A stretch of 64,000 nucleotides of DNA from Hyphomicrobiales bacterium (GCA_017304475.1 JAFKKV010000014.1:310001-374000); one strand, 5' to 3'; positions 53,122 to 63,823 are shown, counted from the stretch's first letter. Notes: a model not told the origin generated them from the sequence alone. Translations and numbers: made by a program.

Positions 53122-55394
53122 CAGAGAGTTATGCCTTCAGCCTCGACGAAATCGCGCAATTTCTCGCGAATCGAGACACCGGCCTTCGGTTCGTCGATGA
53201 GACGGGTCAATAGCGCTTCGAGCCGGCCGAGGTCGAGTTCCAGCAGCATGGACTTGACCGGGCCCATGGCGGCCGGCGACAGCGACAGCGAACGATAGCC
53301 GAGGCCGGCCAGGACCATGGCCTCCAGCGGACGCGAGGCGAGCTCGCCGCACAGCGTCACCAGCTTGCCGTGCTCATGGCCCTTCTGGGCGAGCGACCTG
53401 AGCGCCCTGAGGATCGGCGGCGACAGCACGTCGAACCGGTTGGCGACGCGGTTATTGCCGCGATCGACCGCGAACATGAACTGCACCAGGTCATTCGAGC
53501 CGACCGACAGGAAGTCGACCCGCGGCAGCAATTCGTCGAGCTGGAACAGGAGCGCCGGCACTTCGACCATGGCGCCGATCTGGACCCGCTCCGGCATGCG
53601 GTGGTCGTGCCGGCGCAAATGGGTCAGCTCACGCTCGACGATCGCCTTGGCCTCGTCGAACTCCTCGACCGCCGCGATCATCGGGAACATGATGCGCACC
53701 TCGCGGCCGGCGCCGGCGCGCAGCATGGCGCGCACCTGGCTGCGCAACAGGCCGGGACGATCGAGCCCCAGCCGGATCGCCCGCCAGCCGAGCGCCGGGT
53801 TCTCCTCCTGGATCACCTCCATATAGGGCAGCACCTTGTCGCCGCCGATATCGAGAGTGCGGAACGTCACCGGCCGATCGCCGGCGGCATCCAGCACCTT
53901 GCGATAGAGGTCGAGCTGCTCGGCGATGCGCGGCAGGGCGTTGGCCACCATGAACTGCAGCTCGGTGCGGAACAGGCCGATGCCCGAGGCGCCGGTTTCC
54001 TCCAGGAACGGCAGATCGACCATCAGGCCGGCATTGAGATGCAGCCGGACCTCGACACCGTCCCTGGTGACCGCGGGCTTGTCGCGGATCGCCGCATATT
54101 GGGCCTGCCGGCGGGCGCGGAAGCGCACCTTCTCGGCATAGGCGGTTTCGACGTCGCTGGTCGGCCTGAGATGGATTTCGCCGGTCGCGCCGTCGATGAT
54201 GATGGCATCGCCGGGATCGGCGAGGCTGGCGGCGTTCTCCGCCTGGCCGACGGTGGGGATGCCGAGCGCGCGGGCGACGATCGCCACATGGCTGGTCGCC
54301 CCGCCCTCTTCCAGCACCAGGCCGCGCAGCCGGGTGCGGTCATAGTCGAGCAGGGAAGCCGGGCCCATATGCCGGGCCACCACGATGGCGTTTTCCGGCA
54401 GGTCCTCGCTCGCAGTCGGGCTCTTGGCGCCGGTCAGCTGGCGCAGGATGCGCATCGCCAGGTCGTCGAGATCGTGCATCCGCTCCCGCATATAGGGATC
54501 GGTCTGGCGCATCATGCGGGCGCGATTGTCGGACTGCACCCGCTCGACCGCCGCTTCCGCCGTGATGCCGGTGGCGATCGCCTCCTTCATCCGCCGCATG
54601 AAGCCGCGGTCATGGGCGAACATCCGATAGGCTTCGAGAATGTCCTTGTGCTCGCCGCCGCGGGCGACATCCTCGTTTTCGAGCATGTCGTCGATCTCGG
54701 CGCGGATCGCCTCGACCGCCTGGTCCAGCCGCGCCATCTCCTTGTTGGGATCGTCGGCGATCAGCTGCTTCACCAGGATGCGCGGCTCGTGCAGCACGAC
54801 GTAGCCGAGGCCGACGCCGTCGGCGAGGCCTTCGCCTGCGATCCGCAGCGGCCGGCGCGCCGCCGGTTCCTGGCCGGGCGGGGCGAGCGCCGACAGCTCG
54901 CCCGAGGCGATCATCTCGGCCAGCACCATCGAGGTCGTCTGCAGCGCCTCGACCTCGTCCTCTTCATATTTGCGGTGGGCGCGGTTCTGCACCACCAGCA
55001 CGCCGAGGGTATTGCCGCCGCGCAGGATCGGCACACCGAGGAAGGAGTGGAAGATTTCTTCGCCCGTCTCCGGCTTGTAGGAGAATTGGGGATGGTCCTG
55101 GGCGTCCGACAGATTGAGCGGATCGGCCGTCTGGGCGACCAGGCCGACCAGGCCTTCGCCGGCACGCATGACGGTCAGGTGGACCGCTTCGCGGTTCAGA
55201 CCCTGGGTCGCATAGAGTTCGAGCGTGCCGTCGACGCGCAGCACATAGACCGAGCAGACCTCGGCCACCATATTGGCCGCGATCAGCACGACGATCTTGT
55301 CGAGGCGGTCCTGCGCGGAAACCTGCTCCGCCATCACCTCGCGCAGGCGACGGAGCAAAAGGCGAGGACCACCGAAGGCGGCACGCATCGGCAT
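53121..55394 (-). CDS. ptsP: GAF-domain PEP-protein phosphotransferase (Enzyme I Ntr)
   Basis: 757 residues. GAF domain at about 28-165, then PTS Enzyme I: phosphohistidine domain with H369 ([19 protein letters not shown]) and PEP-binding barrel with the catalytic C682 ([10 protein letters not shown]) plus GIGLFRTE and GSNDLVQF. It starts the nitrogen-type PTS phosphorelay that regulates nitrogen, potassium and carbon metabolism. ATG 55394 is used; GTG 55400 or ATG 55388 are possible. Conserved order lysC-ptsP-prfA-prmC, here interrupted by one hydrolase gene. Confidence 0.95.
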   Translation of the reverse strand: MPMRAAFGGPRLLLRRLREVMAEQVSAQDRLDKIVVLIAANMVAEVCSVYVLRVDGTLELYATQGLNREAVHLTVMRAGEGLVGLVAQTADPLNLSDAQDHPQFSYKPETGEEIFHSFLGVPILRGGNTLGVLVVQNRAHRKYEEDEVEALQTTSMVLAEMIASGELSALAPPGQEPAARRPLRIAGEGLADGVGLGYVVLHEPRILVKQLIADDPNKEMARLDQAVEAIRAEIDDMLENEDVARGGEHKDILEAYRMFAHDRGFMRRMKEAIATGITAEAAVERVQSDNRARMMRQTDPYMRERMHDLDDLAMRILRQLTGAKSPTASEDLPENAIVVARHMGPASLLDYDRTRLRGLVLEEGGATSHVAIVARALGIPTVGQAENAASLADPGDAIIIDGATGEIHLRPTSDVETAYAEKVRFRARRQAQYAAIRDKPAVTRDGVEVRLHLNAGLMVDLPFLEETGASGIGLFRTELQFMVANALPRIAEQLDLYRKVLDAAGDRPVTFRTLDIGGDKVLPYMEVIQEENPALGWRAIRLGLDRPGLLRSQVRAMLRAGAGREVRIMFPMIAAVEEFDEAKAIVERELTHLRRHDHRMPERVQIGAMVEVPALLFQLDELLPRVDFLSVGSNDLVQFMFAVDRGNNRVANRFDVLSPPILRALRSLAQKGHEHGKLVTLCGELASRPLEAMVLAGLGYRSLSLSPAAMGPVKSMLLELDLGRLEALLTRLIDEPKAGVSIREKLRDFVEAEGITL

Positions 55395-55560
55395 GGTCAC
55401 GTTCTGGGCATGATGCCCGCTATCCTGGCAACAGGAACGGCGGGCCCCCCGCCGTGCCCCCACCATTAAGGGCGACATCGCCATTTGCAAAGGGCGGGCC
55501 GAATGCGAATGATCGTGATCGATTTTTGCTGCAGTGCACTGCCTGATGAAACCGCTGGAA

Positions 55561-56460
55561 TCAGCGGTTCTGGCGGCCGAGATTGCGGCCAAGAAATTCC
55601 GCGACGCTTTTGCGCGCGGCGGCCCAGGCTTCGCGATTGCCACCTGTCGTGGCGCCGCGCCCGCCCGGCGCGTTGAAATTCACCCGGCCCTCGACATGCC
55701 GAACCGGGCTGACACTGTCGAAAGAGTGATGGGCGCCGGGATAAATCTCGATATCGACGGCGAGCCCCGCGGCCTTGGCCCGCTCGGCCAGCTGGCGGCA
55801 CGGTTCGGCCGGCGTCCAGTCGTCCAATGCGCCGGTCAGGATCAGCAGCGGCGCGCGCGGCGTGAACACGCCGCGATAGCCGGTGATCGGGCTGCCCGGC
55901 TCGCGGGCCCGCTCGACCCCCCAGGCGCCGTAACGCCGGCCGCAGCTCGGATAAAGCGCGATCGCCGCGGCGAAACCCGGCTCGGCCCGGGCCATGTTGG
56001 CCGGCGTCGAGATGATGGTGGCAAGGGTCGTGGAGCCGCCATGCGACCCGCCCATGACCGCGATCCGCGCGCCGTCGACAAAGGCGAGGCTGCGCAGATG
56101 GGCAAGCGCCGCATAGGCATCGGCGACACGCACCTCCGGGAAGGCCGCCGCCTGGTCGGGTTCCTGGCAGGTGCCGTTGGGAAATCCGCGGGTCAGGAAA
56201 CTGTCCGGCCAGATGGTGACGTAACCCTGGCGGGTCAGTTCGCTGGACCAGCGCCAGGGCGCGCCCGATGAGGTCGGTCCGAGGCCCGAGCAGTCATGCA
56301 GGATGACCACCGCCGGAAACGGCCCGTCGCCGGCCGGCTTGGTGACGGTGAAGGGCAGGCCAAGTGATTCGGCCCCAGCCCATGACGGGCCGGCAGCAAG
56401 AACCGCCAGCGCGGCCAGGGCGAGCGCGGCCGCGCGCTTGATCGATGCCAGTCCCGACAT
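55561..56460 (-). CDS. Exported dienelactone hydrolase-family alpha/beta hydrolase
   Basis: 299 residues. Signal peptide to about SWAGA (residue 29). Nucleophile elbow GGSHGGSTTLA, likely acid in LTGALDDWTP and histidine in GAHHSFDS give a full catalytic triad. It sits between lysC and ptsP, which usually adjoin in relatives, so it may be an insertion into a core operon. The substrate is unknown. Confidence 0.85.
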   Translation of the reverse strand: MSGLASIKRAAALALAALAVLAAGPSWAGAESLGLPFTVTKPAGDGPFPAVVILHDCSGLGPTSSGAPWRWSSELTRQGYVTIWPDSFLTRGFPNGTCQEPDQAAAFPEVRVADAYAALAHLRSLAFVDGARIAVMGGSHGGSTTLATIISTPANMARAEPGFAAAIALYPSCGRRYGAWGVERAREPGSPITGYRGVFTPRAPLLILTGALDDWTPAEPCRQLAERAKAAGLAVDIEIYPGAHHSFDSVSPVRHVEGRVNFNAPGGRGATTGGNREAWAAARKSVAEFLGRNLGRQNR

Positions 56461-56534
56461 GTCCTGATCGCCCTGTTCGAGAGATCACCGACCCTGGCAC
56501 CGCCAGGGCCTTCGGACAAGCCGGAAGGCGCGGC

Positions 56535-57773
56535 TCAGCCGACCTTGTCGAGGCCGTAGAGCGAATGCAGGGTGCGCGCCGCCAGTTCGGTATAGGCTGC
56601 GTCGATCAGCACCGAGAACTTGATCTCCGAGGTGGTGATCGCCCGGATGTTGATGCCCTTCTCGGCCAGCGCCTGGAACGCCTTGGCGGCGACGCCGGCA
56701 TGGCTGCGCATGCCCACCCCGATGCACGACACCTTGACCACGTCGGAGGCGGTCTCCAGCGCCTTGAAGCCGACCGTGTGGCGGGCATCCATCAGCACCC
56801 GCTGGGCGCGCTCGAGATCGGCGCCCGGGCAGGTGAAGGTGATGTCGGTGGTCGCGCCGTCGGACGAGACGTTCTGCACGATCATGTCGACATTGATATT
56901 GGCTTCCGCCAGCGGCCCGAAGATCGCCGCGGCCACGCCCGGCTTGTCGGCGACCGCGCGGATGCTCACCTGCGCCTCGTCCTTGGAGAAGGCGATGCCG
57001 GTGACGACCTGCTTTTCCACGATTTCCTCCTCGTCGCAGATGAGAGTGCCGGTCTGCGGATTGCCCGGGTCGTCGAAGGACGAGCGCACATAGGTCCGCA
57101 CACCATGAACCATTGAGAGTTCGACCGAGCGCACCTGCAGGACCTTCGATCCGAGCGACGCCATTTCCAGCATCTCCTCGAAGCCGACCTTATCAAGACG
57201 CCGGGCCTTCGGCACGATGCGCGGATCGGTGGTGTAGACGCCGTCGACATCGGTGTAGATATCGCAGCGTTCGGCATGGATCGCGGCCGCGATCGCCACC
57301 GCCGAGGTGTCCGAGCCGCCGCGCCCGAGCGTGGTGATCCGGTTGGTCGCCTGGTGAATGCCCTGGAAACCCGCGATGACCGCCACCTCGCCGGCCGCGA
57401 AGGCGGCATCCAGATTGGTCGAGGGAATATCGGCGATGCGGGCGACCGAATGGGCGTCGTCGGTCAGGATCGGCACCTGCCAGCCCTGCCACGAACGCGC
57501 CTTCAGGCCCATGGAATTGAGCACCACGGCCAAAAGGCCGGCGGTGACCTGCTCGCCCGAGGCGACCACGGCGTCATATTCGGCCTGATCGTGGAACGGC
57601 GCGGCCTCTTTGCACCAGGCGACCAGCTCATTGGTCTTGCCCGACATGGCGGAAACCACCACCGCCACCTGATAGCCGGCCTCGACCTCCCGTTTGACGT
57701 GGCGGGCGACGTTCTTGATCCGGTCGACATTGGCGACGGAGGTTCCGCCGAACTTCATCACGAGGCGAGACAT
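56535..57773 (-). CDS. lysC: Aspartate kinase
   Basis: 412 residues. Kinase domain with VMKFGGTSVAN at the start and RGGSDTSAVAIAAA; two ACT domains after about residue 260 (SIRAVADKPGVAAAIFGPLA; CIGVGMRSHAGVAAKAFQAL), the lysine/threonine feedback site. It phosphorylates aspartate, first step to lysine, threonine and methionine. It is divergent from ubiG, a conserved neighbour in Hyphomicrobiales. Confidence 0.96.
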   Translation of the reverse strand: MSRLVMKFGGTSVANVDRIKNVARHVKREVEAGYQVAVVVSAMSGKTNELVAWCKEAAPFHDQAEYDAVVASGEQVTAGLLAVVLNSMGLKARSWQGWQVPILTDDAHSVARIADIPSTNLDAAFAAGEVAVIAGFQGIHQATNRITTLGRGGSDTSAVAIAAAIHAERCDIYTDVDGVYTTDPRIVPKARRLDKVGFEEMLEMASLGSKVLQVRSVELSMVHGVRTYVRSSFDDPGNPQTGTLICDEEEIVEKQVVTGIAFSKDEAQVSIRAVADKPGVAAAIFGPLAEANINVDMIVQNVSSDGATTDITFTCPGADLERAQRVLMDARHTVGFKALETASDVVKVSCIGVGMRSHAGVAAKAFQALAEKGINIRAITTSEIKFSVLIDAAYTELAARTLHSLYGLDKVG

Positions 57774-57901
57774 GGCAATGGATCTCTGGCGCGACGCTAC
57801 GCGCTCTTTGAAAAAAGGCGCGTATGCATAACGATCGATCGGAGCTATGGCAACGCGTGACAGTCAATCCAGCGGACAAGCCGAAACCACCGGGTGAATT
57901 C

Positions 57902-58639
57902 ATGACCGCAGCGACCCTCGACCAGGCCGAAGTGGAGAAGTTCTCGCGGCTCGCCGCCGAATGGTGGAACCCCCAGGGCAAGATGGCGGTCCTGCACAAG
58001 TTCAATCCGGTGCGGCTCGCCTATGTCAGGGATCTCGTCACCGCCTCGTCCGGGCGCGATCCACGCCGGCTGCGCGCGCTGGAGGGATTGCGCATCCTCG
58101 ATATCGGCTGCGGCGGCGGCCTGATCTCCGAGGCGCTGGCCCGGATGGGCGCCGATGTCGTCGGCGCCGACCCGGCCCGGGCCAATGTCGAGACCGCCCG
58201 CATCCACGCCGCCCAGTCCGGCATCGCCGTCGACTATCGCTGCACCACGGCGGAGGAGCTTGCCGCCGCCGGCGAGAGCTTCGACGTCGTGCTCGCCATG
58301 GAGGTGGTCGAGCACGTCGCCGACGTCGAGCTCTTCACCACCACCTGCTGCGCCATGGTGCGGCCCGGCGGCCTCCTGGTCATGGCCACCATCAACCGCA
58401 CCATGGCGAGCTTCGCCCTGGCCATTGTCGGCGCCGAATATGTGCTGGGCTGGCTGCCGCGCGGCACCCATGACTGGAACAAGTTCGTCACGCCGGCCGA
58501 ACTGGAGGCGGCCATCGGCAAGGGCGGCATGGCGACCTTCGACCGCAAGGGCGTCTGGTACAACCTGATGCACAGCCGCTGGGAACCCACCGCCGAGCTC
58601 GACGTGAACTATATGGTGGCGGCGCGAAAGCCCGCCTGA
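57902..58639 (+). CDS. ubiG: 3-demethylubiquinone-9 3-O-methyltransferase
   Basis: 245 residues. [20 protein letters not shown] and [13 protein letters not shown] form the UbiG N-terminus; [19 protein letters not shown] (SAM motif I), EVVEHVADV and [14 protein letters not shown] follow. It performs both O-methylations in ubiquinone synthesis. ATG 57902 with GGGTGA upstream matches the family start; an in-frame ATG at 57824 would add 26 residues. Confidence 0.95.
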   Translation: MTAATLDQAEVEKFSRLAAEWWNPQGKMAVLHKFNPVRLAYVRDLVTASSGRDPRRLRALEGLRILDIGCGGGLISEALARMGADVVGADPARANVETARIHAAQSGIAVDYRCTTAEELAAAGESFDVVLAMEVVEHVADVELFTTTCCAMVRPGGLLVMATINRTMASFALAIVGAEYVLGWLPRGTHDWNKFVTPAELEAAIGKGGMATFDRKGVWYNLMHSRWEPTAELDVNYMVAARKPA

Positions 58640-58721
58640 GGCCCGCAAATCCCGGCCCATCCGGCATTTCACGCGGCGCGATCGGCTTTCACGGCCGCCG
58701 CACTGGTGTTACTCTCCTGTC

Positions 58722-59039
58722 ATGCGTCGCATGGCCCTCACTCTGGTCGCCGTCACGCTGGTCGCGGGGTCAGCCTTGGCCCAGTCCGGCGACGCACCGC
58801 GTCGTACGCCGTTCACCCCCGGCCCGCCGGTGACGCTGCCCGACTGCACCTGCCGGGCCCAGGGACGCGAATGGGGTCTGGGGCAAACCGTGTGCCTGAA
58901 AACCGCCACCGGCGAGCGTCTGGCGACCTGCACCATGGATCTGAACGTAACGTCGTGGCGTATAACCGACGTTCCTTGCGCCACCTCTTCTTTGAAGCTG
59001 CGGGTAATGGCGCTCTTGACACAACGCAACTTCCGGTAA
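58722..59039 (+). CDS. Small exported protein of unknown function
   Basis: 105 residues. Signal peptide to about ALAQ (residue 21); the mature part has four conserved-looking cysteines (DCTCRAQG, TVCLKT, ATCTMD plus PCATS), which could form disulfides in the periplasm. No recognised family. Located between ubiG and the cold-shock gene. Confidence 0.65.
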   Translation: MRRMALTLVAVTLVAGSALAQSGDAPRRTPFTPGPPVTLPDCTCRAQGREWGLGQTVCLKTATGERLATCTMDLNVTSWRITDVPCATSSLKLRVMALLTQRNFR

Positions 59040-59234
59040 ATCCGTAAAAATCAGGGTTGTACAGCCTGAAAATTCCAGGTTACGCTTGGTTCGGCTCTCA
59101 GGTTCGGGCGGCAAGGACCTGGCGGCGGATCGGACGGGTCATGCGTCCGGTGCAACGCGGATATTCCTGGTCCGGGGCCCTGACAGGTTCGCAATCGTGC
59201 GGAACCGGCAGTGCATTCGGAAAGGCTGACCGGC
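59016..59234 (+). promoter_or_regulatory. Probable promoter and long leader of the cold-shock gene
   Basis: A consensus -35 TTGACA at 59016-59021 overlaps the end of the preceding ORF; the -10 is not clear (TAAATC at 59037 is weak). If used, the leader would be about 180 bases, as for temperature-responsive csp mRNAs. No specific structure was verified. Confidence 0.3.
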
Positions 59235-59450
59235 ATGTCCATGACGGGGATCGTCAAATTCTTCAATACTGAGAAGGGCTACGGCTTCATCAAGCCGGAC
59301 GACGGAGGCAAGGACATTTTCGTCCATATCTCGGCCGTTCAGCGCTCGGGGCTCGCCACTTTGGCCGAAGGTCAGAAGCTGGAATACGAGCTCGAACCCG
59401 ACAAGCGCGGCAAGGGACCCAAGGCGGTCAATCTCGCTGTTCGCGCCTGA
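59235..59450 (+). CDS. Cold-shock protein, CspA family
   Basis: 71 residues, single cold-shock domain. RNP1 KGYGFIKP and RNP2 DIFVHISAV are intact, with VKFFNTEKG before them. It binds single-stranded RNA/DNA as a chaperone. ATG 59241 (MTGIVKFF) could also be the start. Confidence 0.96.
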   Translation: MSMTGIVKFFNTEKGYGFIKPDDGGKDIFVHISAVQRSGLATLAEGQKLEYELEPDKRGKGPKAVNLAVRA

Positions 59451-59476
59451 GGCGGCAAACGGACGGCCGGTGATCG

Positions 59477-59500
59477 CGCCGCGCGAGGCTGCGCGCGGCG
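59477..59500 (+). terminator. Hairpin after the cold-shock gene
   Basis: CGCCGCGCG-AGGCTG-CGCGCGGCG, perfect 9-base stem 27 bases after the csp stop. No U-run follows. Confidence 0.5.
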
Positions 59501-59704
59501 AGGTTCGGGTTGAGCCGGCAAGACTGCGATCTCACGCCTTGATGTGAGCATCGAACCCTTGCCGCGCCCATATCCCGGCGAAGCCATGGGCAGGCAGGCG
59601 CGCCATTCCGGGCTGCCCTATCCCTCAGGCTGCCCTGTCCTGATGGAGATGCCGTGACAGTCTGCGCTCTCGCGCGCGACCGGCTTTTCCGATAAACCGC
59701 AGCC

Positions 59705-60943
59705 ATGACCGATCGCTCATCCGCGCCTTCGCGAGCCGACATCGTCATTGCCGGCGGCGGCCTCGCCGGCCTGTCGCTCGGCGTTGCCCTGAAACACGCG
59801 CTCGGCCGCGACTTCACGGTCGTGATCGCCGATCCGGCGCTCGCCGCCGAGCCCGTCGACGACGGCCGCGCCTCGGCCTTCGCCGCCGCCGCCCGGCGCC
59901 TGTTCGAAGTCGTCGGCGTCTGGGACGAGATCGCGCCCGAGGCGCAGCCGATCCTCGACATGGTGGTGACCGACAGCCGGACCCTCGACGTGGTCCGCCC
60001 GGTCTTCCTGACCTTCGACGGCGATGTCGGGCCGGACGAACCCTTCGCCCATATGGCGCCGAACGCGGCGGTGGCGCGCGCGCTGTGGCGGCGTGCCCAG
60101 GCGCTCGGCGTCCTGTTCCGGCCGGCCGGGGTCGAGACTTTCCGCGCCGGGCCCGGTGCGATCGCCGTTGATTTCGCCGATGGCGGCGCGATCAGCGCCT
60201 CCCTGCTCGCCGCCTGCGACGGCGGCCGGTCGCGCCTGCGCGACAAGGCCGGCATCCGCAGCGTGGGCTGGGATTATGGCCAGTCCGGCATCGTCTGCAC
60301 GGTTGCCCACGAATATGACCATGGCGGCCGGGCCGAGGAGCATTTCCTGCCGGCCGGCCCCTTCGCCATCCTGCCGATGACCGGCCGGCGCTCGTCGATC
60401 GTCTGGACCGAGGCGACCCAGCGCGCCGAACGGCTCTGCGCCTTGCCGAAAGTGCTGTTCCAGGACGAGCTGGAAAGCCGCTTCGGCCTGAAGCTCGGCG
60501 CCATCGAGGTGGTCGACCAGCCGAAATCCTATCCGCTCGGCCTGAAGGTGGCGCGCGACTTCGTCGCCGACCGGCTGGCGCTGGTCGGCGATGCCGCCCA
60601 TGTCATCCATCCGATCGCCGGCCAGGGCATCAATATGGGCTTCCGCGACGTGGCGGCCCTCGCCGAATGCATCGCCGACGCCGCCCGCCTCGGGCTCGAT
60701 CCCGGCGGCCCCGACGCGCTCGCGCGCTACCAGCGCTGGCGCCGCTTCGACACGGTGGTGATGGGCGCCACCACCGACGGCCTGAACCGGCTGTTCTCCA
60801 ACGGCTCGGATCCGCTGCGTTTCGTGCGCGATCTCGGGCTCGGCCTGGTCGACCGCATGCCGGCGCTGAAGCGCTTCTTCATCCGCCAGGCGGCCGGCCT
60901 GACCGGCGACGTGCCGCGCCTGCTGAAGGGCGAGGCGCTGTAA
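59705..60943 (+). CDS. UbiH/COQ6-family FAD-dependent monooxygenase
   Basis: 412 residues. FAD-binding IVIAGGGLAGLSLGVAL (about 14-30), the ACDGGRSRLRD motif and RLALVGDAAHVIHPIAGQGINMG (DAAH...GQG) define the ubiquinone-biosynthesis hydroxylase family. It probably hydroxylates the ubiquinone ring, in line with ubiG 1.1 kb away. The exact step (UbiH, F, I or L type) cannot be decided here. Confidence 0.92.
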   Translation: MTDRSSAPSRADIVIAGGGLAGLSLGVALKHALGRDFTVVIADPALAAEPVDDGRASAFAAAARRLFEVVGVWDEIAPEAQPILDMVVTDSRTLDVVRPVFLTFDGDVGPDEPFAHMAPNAAVARALWRRAQALGVLFRPAGVETFRAGPGAIAVDFADGGAISASLLAACDGGRSRLRDKAGIRSVGWDYGQSGIVCTVAHEYDHGGRAEEHFLPAGPFAILPMTGRRSSIVWTEATQRAERLCALPKVLFQDELESRFGLKLGAIEVVDQPKSYPLGLKVARDFVADRLALVGDAAHVIHPIAGQGINMGFRDVAALAECIADAARLGLDPGGPDALARYQRWRRFDTVVMGATTDGLNRLFSNGSDPLRFVRDLGLGLVDRMPALKRFFIRQAAGLTGDVPRLLKGEAL

Positions 60944-61039
60944 GACCAGCGGCGGTCGTACATAGTATTCCGTAGTTTTCGCTGCCCTGTGGAAACCGCA
61001 CGATCGCCCCGCCGGGACCGCCGGCGGGAGGAATTCTCA

Positions 61040-62194
61040 ATGAGAAGACATTTGATCGGCCTGGCGCTGACGCTGCTGGTCTCGACCGGCGCCTGGGCGC
61101 AGGGCAATTTCATCATCATCGCCAATGACGAAAAGACTTTCTTCGAGGCGGGCGGCCCGCGCAACGGCGCGCCGGGCAAGGACAGCGTCTCGATCGTCGA
61201 CATCAGCCAGCCCCTGGCGCCGCGCATCGTCGCCAATCTGCCGCTGATGAATTCGGTTTTCGGCCCGCCGACCAATCTGCAGATCACCCCGGACGGCCGC
61301 CTCGGCCTCGTCGCCAATCCCGTGGTGATGAACCAGGACGGCGCGAACTGGCGCCCGGCGCCCGACGACAAGCTGCATGTCATCGACCTCGCCGCCACGC
61401 CGCCGCGCCTCGTCGAGACGATCACCGTCGGCCGCCAGCCCTCGGGGCTGGCGATTTCCCGCAAGGGCGATCTCGCACTCGTCGCCAACCGCAACGGCAA
61501 GAGCGTTTCGGTGCTGACCATTGCCGGCGGCACGGTGCGCCAGATCGCCGAAATTCTGATGGATGACGAGGTCTGCGCCGTCGCCATCACGCCGGACGGC
61601 CGGCGCGCCTTCGTCGCCAAGAATGCCGCGCACAAGATCGCGGTGCTCGCCATCGACGGCACGACCGTGACCTATGACAAGACCCAGGACATGGTGGTCG
61701 GCTATGGCGTCTACAATGTCGAGGTCACGCCCGACGGCCGTCACGCCCTTGCCGCCAATACCGGCATCGGCGGCGACGGCCATGCCGACACGGTGAGCGT
61801 CATCGATGCCAGGGCCAATCCGCCGCGCGTGCTCGACCATGTCACGGTCGGCGACGGCCCGGAAGGTTTCGCCATCGCGCCGAACGGCCGCCATGCCGTG
61901 GCCGTGCTGCTGAAAGGCTCGGCCGCCGTTCATTCGGCCTGGTCCTACAGCCGCAACGGTTCGGTCCGGCTCATTCGCATCGGCGCCAACGGCCGCCTGA
62001 CGCCGCTCAACGAGGTGCCGGCCGGCGCCCTGCCCGAAGGCGTCGCGTTCAGTCCGGACAGCCGCTACCTCTATGTCGGCAATTACGTCGACCGCAGCCT
62101 GCAGGTCTATCGCATCAATGGCGACCGGCTGGTCGATACCGGCGTCAAGCTGGCGCTACCCGGCCAGCCCGCCGCGATCCGCGGCCGGCCCTGA
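61040..62194 (+). CDS. Exported YncE-like beta-propeller protein
   Basis: 384 residues. Signal peptide to about AWAQ (residue 21), then repeated blades with the pattern xITPDGRxAxVAN and SVIDxxxxPPRVxDxVxVGxxPxG. Lactonase/YncE-type seven-bladed propeller. GGGAGGAATTC precedes ATG 61040. Role unknown; possibly binding or scaffold function in the periplasm. Confidence 0.88.
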   Translation: MRRHLIGLALTLLVSTGAWAQGNFIIIANDEKTFFEAGGPRNGAPGKDSVSIVDISQPLAPRIVANLPLMNSVFGPPTNLQITPDGRLGLVANPVVMNQDGANWRPAPDDKLHVIDLAATPPRLVETITVGRQPSGLAISRKGDLALVANRNGKSVSVLTIAGGTVRQIAEILMDDEVCAVAITPDGRRAFVAKNAAHKIAVLAIDGTTVTYDKTQDMVVGYGVYNVEVTPDGRHALAANTGIGGDGHADTVSVIDARANPPRVLDHVTVGDGPEGFAIAPNGRHAVAVLLKGSAAVHSAWSYSRNGSVRLIRIGANGRLTPLNEVPAGALPEGVAFSPDSRYLYVGNYVDRSLQVYRINGDRLVDTGVKLALPGQPAAIRGRP

Positions 62195-62203
62195 GCCGCC
62201 GGA

Positions 62204-62734
62204 CTAGAGATGCGACGCGAGCCAGTGCAGGCTCGCGTCGCGAAACCCCTGCTCCTCGATGGCCGCGACCGTATTCTTCACATAGTCGCGATTGGCCCCC
62301 GAATGGCCGTGGCCCTGGCGGACGATGTGGAGCTGCTCGTCGCGGCTGAGCCGGCCGGCATATTGGCCGTGGCCACGATCGGCGATGTAGGTGACGGCGC
62401 GGACCCGTGGCTCGCCATGCTGCTGCAACGTCACGACCCGCTCGACCTCGAGATAGACCGAGGTAACCTGTTCGCGCTCGCGCAGATATTGGATGGTCGC
62501 GGCACGATCCTTGGCGGCGACCCGGAAGGTCATACCGCGGCAGGCCCCGCCCCGGTCGAGCCCGAGCACCAGGCCCGGCCGTTCCGGCGTGCCGCGATGC
62601 ACATGGGAATAGATGCAGAGTGCCCGATGCAGGCCGATCAGCCGGCCGGGGACGCGTTCGATGAAGTCGAAGCCCGGCCGCCACATGAGCGAACCGTAGC
62701 CGAAGACCCAAAGATCGCCGTTTTCGCTGGTCAT
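62204..62734 (-). CDS. ChaC-like gamma-glutamylcyclotransferase
   Basis: 176 residues. WVFGYGSLMWRPGFDF is the diagnostic GYGSLMW motif; RVPGRLIGLHRALCIYS and GACRGMTFRV follow the ChaC pattern. It should cleave glutathione to 5-oxoproline and Cys-Gly. ATG 62734 matches the family start. It is convergent with the propeller gene. Confidence 0.93.
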   Translation of the reverse strand: MTSENGDLWVFGYGSLMWRPGFDFIERVPGRLIGLHRALCIYSHVHRGTPERPGLVLGLDRGGACRGMTFRVAAKDRAATIQYLREREQVTSVYLEVERVVTLQQHGEPRVRAVTYIADRGHGQYAGRLSRDEQLHIVRQGHGHSGANRDYVKNTVAAIEEQGFRDASLHWLASHL

Positions 62735-62823
62735 CGGAACACGGATCGGATTTAGGAGGAGCGGACCGGGTTCTGGTAAAGACCCGGACTTCGCGATGCA
62801 AGCATCCCGCAGGATCATCAACC

Positions 62824-63813
62824 ATGCCCCTTTCGCGCACGCTCATTGTTCCCGTTGGCGCGCTGGCGCTCGCCGTCGCCGGCTGGACCGCCGTCTGGCA
62901 CTGGGGTGCCAATCGCGCCGAAGAGATGATCGACCGGGCGGTGGCGAGCGAAGCCGCCAACGGCCGGGTGATCCAGTGCGCCGAACGCAGCCGCGGCGGC
63001 TACCCGTTCCGGCTCGAGCTCAACTGCACCAAGCCGGTGGTCGAACTGCGTGACGAGAGCCGCCCGACGCGGACCATCCGGCTGGAGCGCCTGCAGGTCG
63101 TGTCGCAGATCTGGAGCCCTGGCCACGTCATTGCCGAATGGACCGGTCCGATGACCGCGACCCTCGAAGGCGATCCGGCCGTCTACAGCGCCAATTGGCG
63201 CCTCGCCCAGACCTCCGCCCAGCTCGCCATTGCCGGCTATGACAGCTCCAGCGCGGTGGTCGACGCCTTCGAACTGTCGCGCGACGGTGCGGTGCTGCTG
63301 CGCGCCACCCGCGGCGAATTGCACACCCGGCCCAACACCGCCGATCCCGTCAGCCTCGACGTCGTGTCGCGGCTCCAGGGCGCGACGCTCGGTAGTGCCG
63401 TCCAGGCGCCCGTCGACGCCGAACTGCAGATGACCGCGCGCAAGCTGCTGCGCAGCCCGAACCGCCCGCAACCGCTGGCGCCGCGGCAATGGCAGGCCGC
63501 CGGCGGCTCGATCGATCTGGTCCTGTTCCGGGTCGCCCAGGGCGATGCGGTCGGCATCGCCAAGGGCAATCTGCGGCTGACCGCCGATGGCAAGCCGGAC
63601 GGCCAGATCGAGCTGCGCGTCGCCAATCTGGAAAGCGCGATCCAGGCCAACGGCCTCGGCGGCACGCTCGGCGCGGTGGCTGCCGGCCTCAATTTCACCA
63701 GCCAGGCCACCGATGTCGAAGGCAAGCCCGGCCGGCTGATCAATTTGCGCGCGAGCGAAGGACGGCTGCAGGTCGGGCCGATCCGCATCGGCCTTCCCAC
63801 GCTGCTGCCGTGA
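62824..63813 (+). CDS. DUF2125 family protein
   Basis: 329 residues. N-terminal membrane anchor or signal (about 6-26), then IDRAVASEAANGRVIQCAERSRGGYPFRLELNC, the RGYPFR-type signature of DUF2125, an alphaproteobacterial family of unknown function likely in the periplasm. It is divergent from the ChaC-like gene and precedes a GntR regulator by 10 bases. Confidence 0.88.
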   Translation: MPLSRTLIVPVGALALAVAGWTAVWHWGANRAEEMIDRAVASEAANGRVIQCAERSRGGYPFRLELNCTKPVVELRDESRPTRTIRLERLQVVSQIWSPGHVIAEWTGPMTATLEGDPAVYSANWRLAQTSAQLAIAGYDSSSAVVDAFELSRDGAVLLRATRGELHTRPNTADPVSLDVVSRLQGATLGSAVQAPVDAELQMTARKLLRSPNRPQPLAPRQWQAAGGSIDLVLFRVAQGDAVGIAKGNLRLTADGKPDGQIELRVANLESAIQANGLGGTLGAVAAGLNFTSQATDVEGKPGRLINLRASEGRLQVGPIRIGLPTLLP

Positions 63814-63823
63814 GCCGGCGCCG

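Noticed and set aside
53370..55469. Plus-strand open frame of 699 codons
   Set aside because: Antisense to ptsP, which has complete catalytic motifs.
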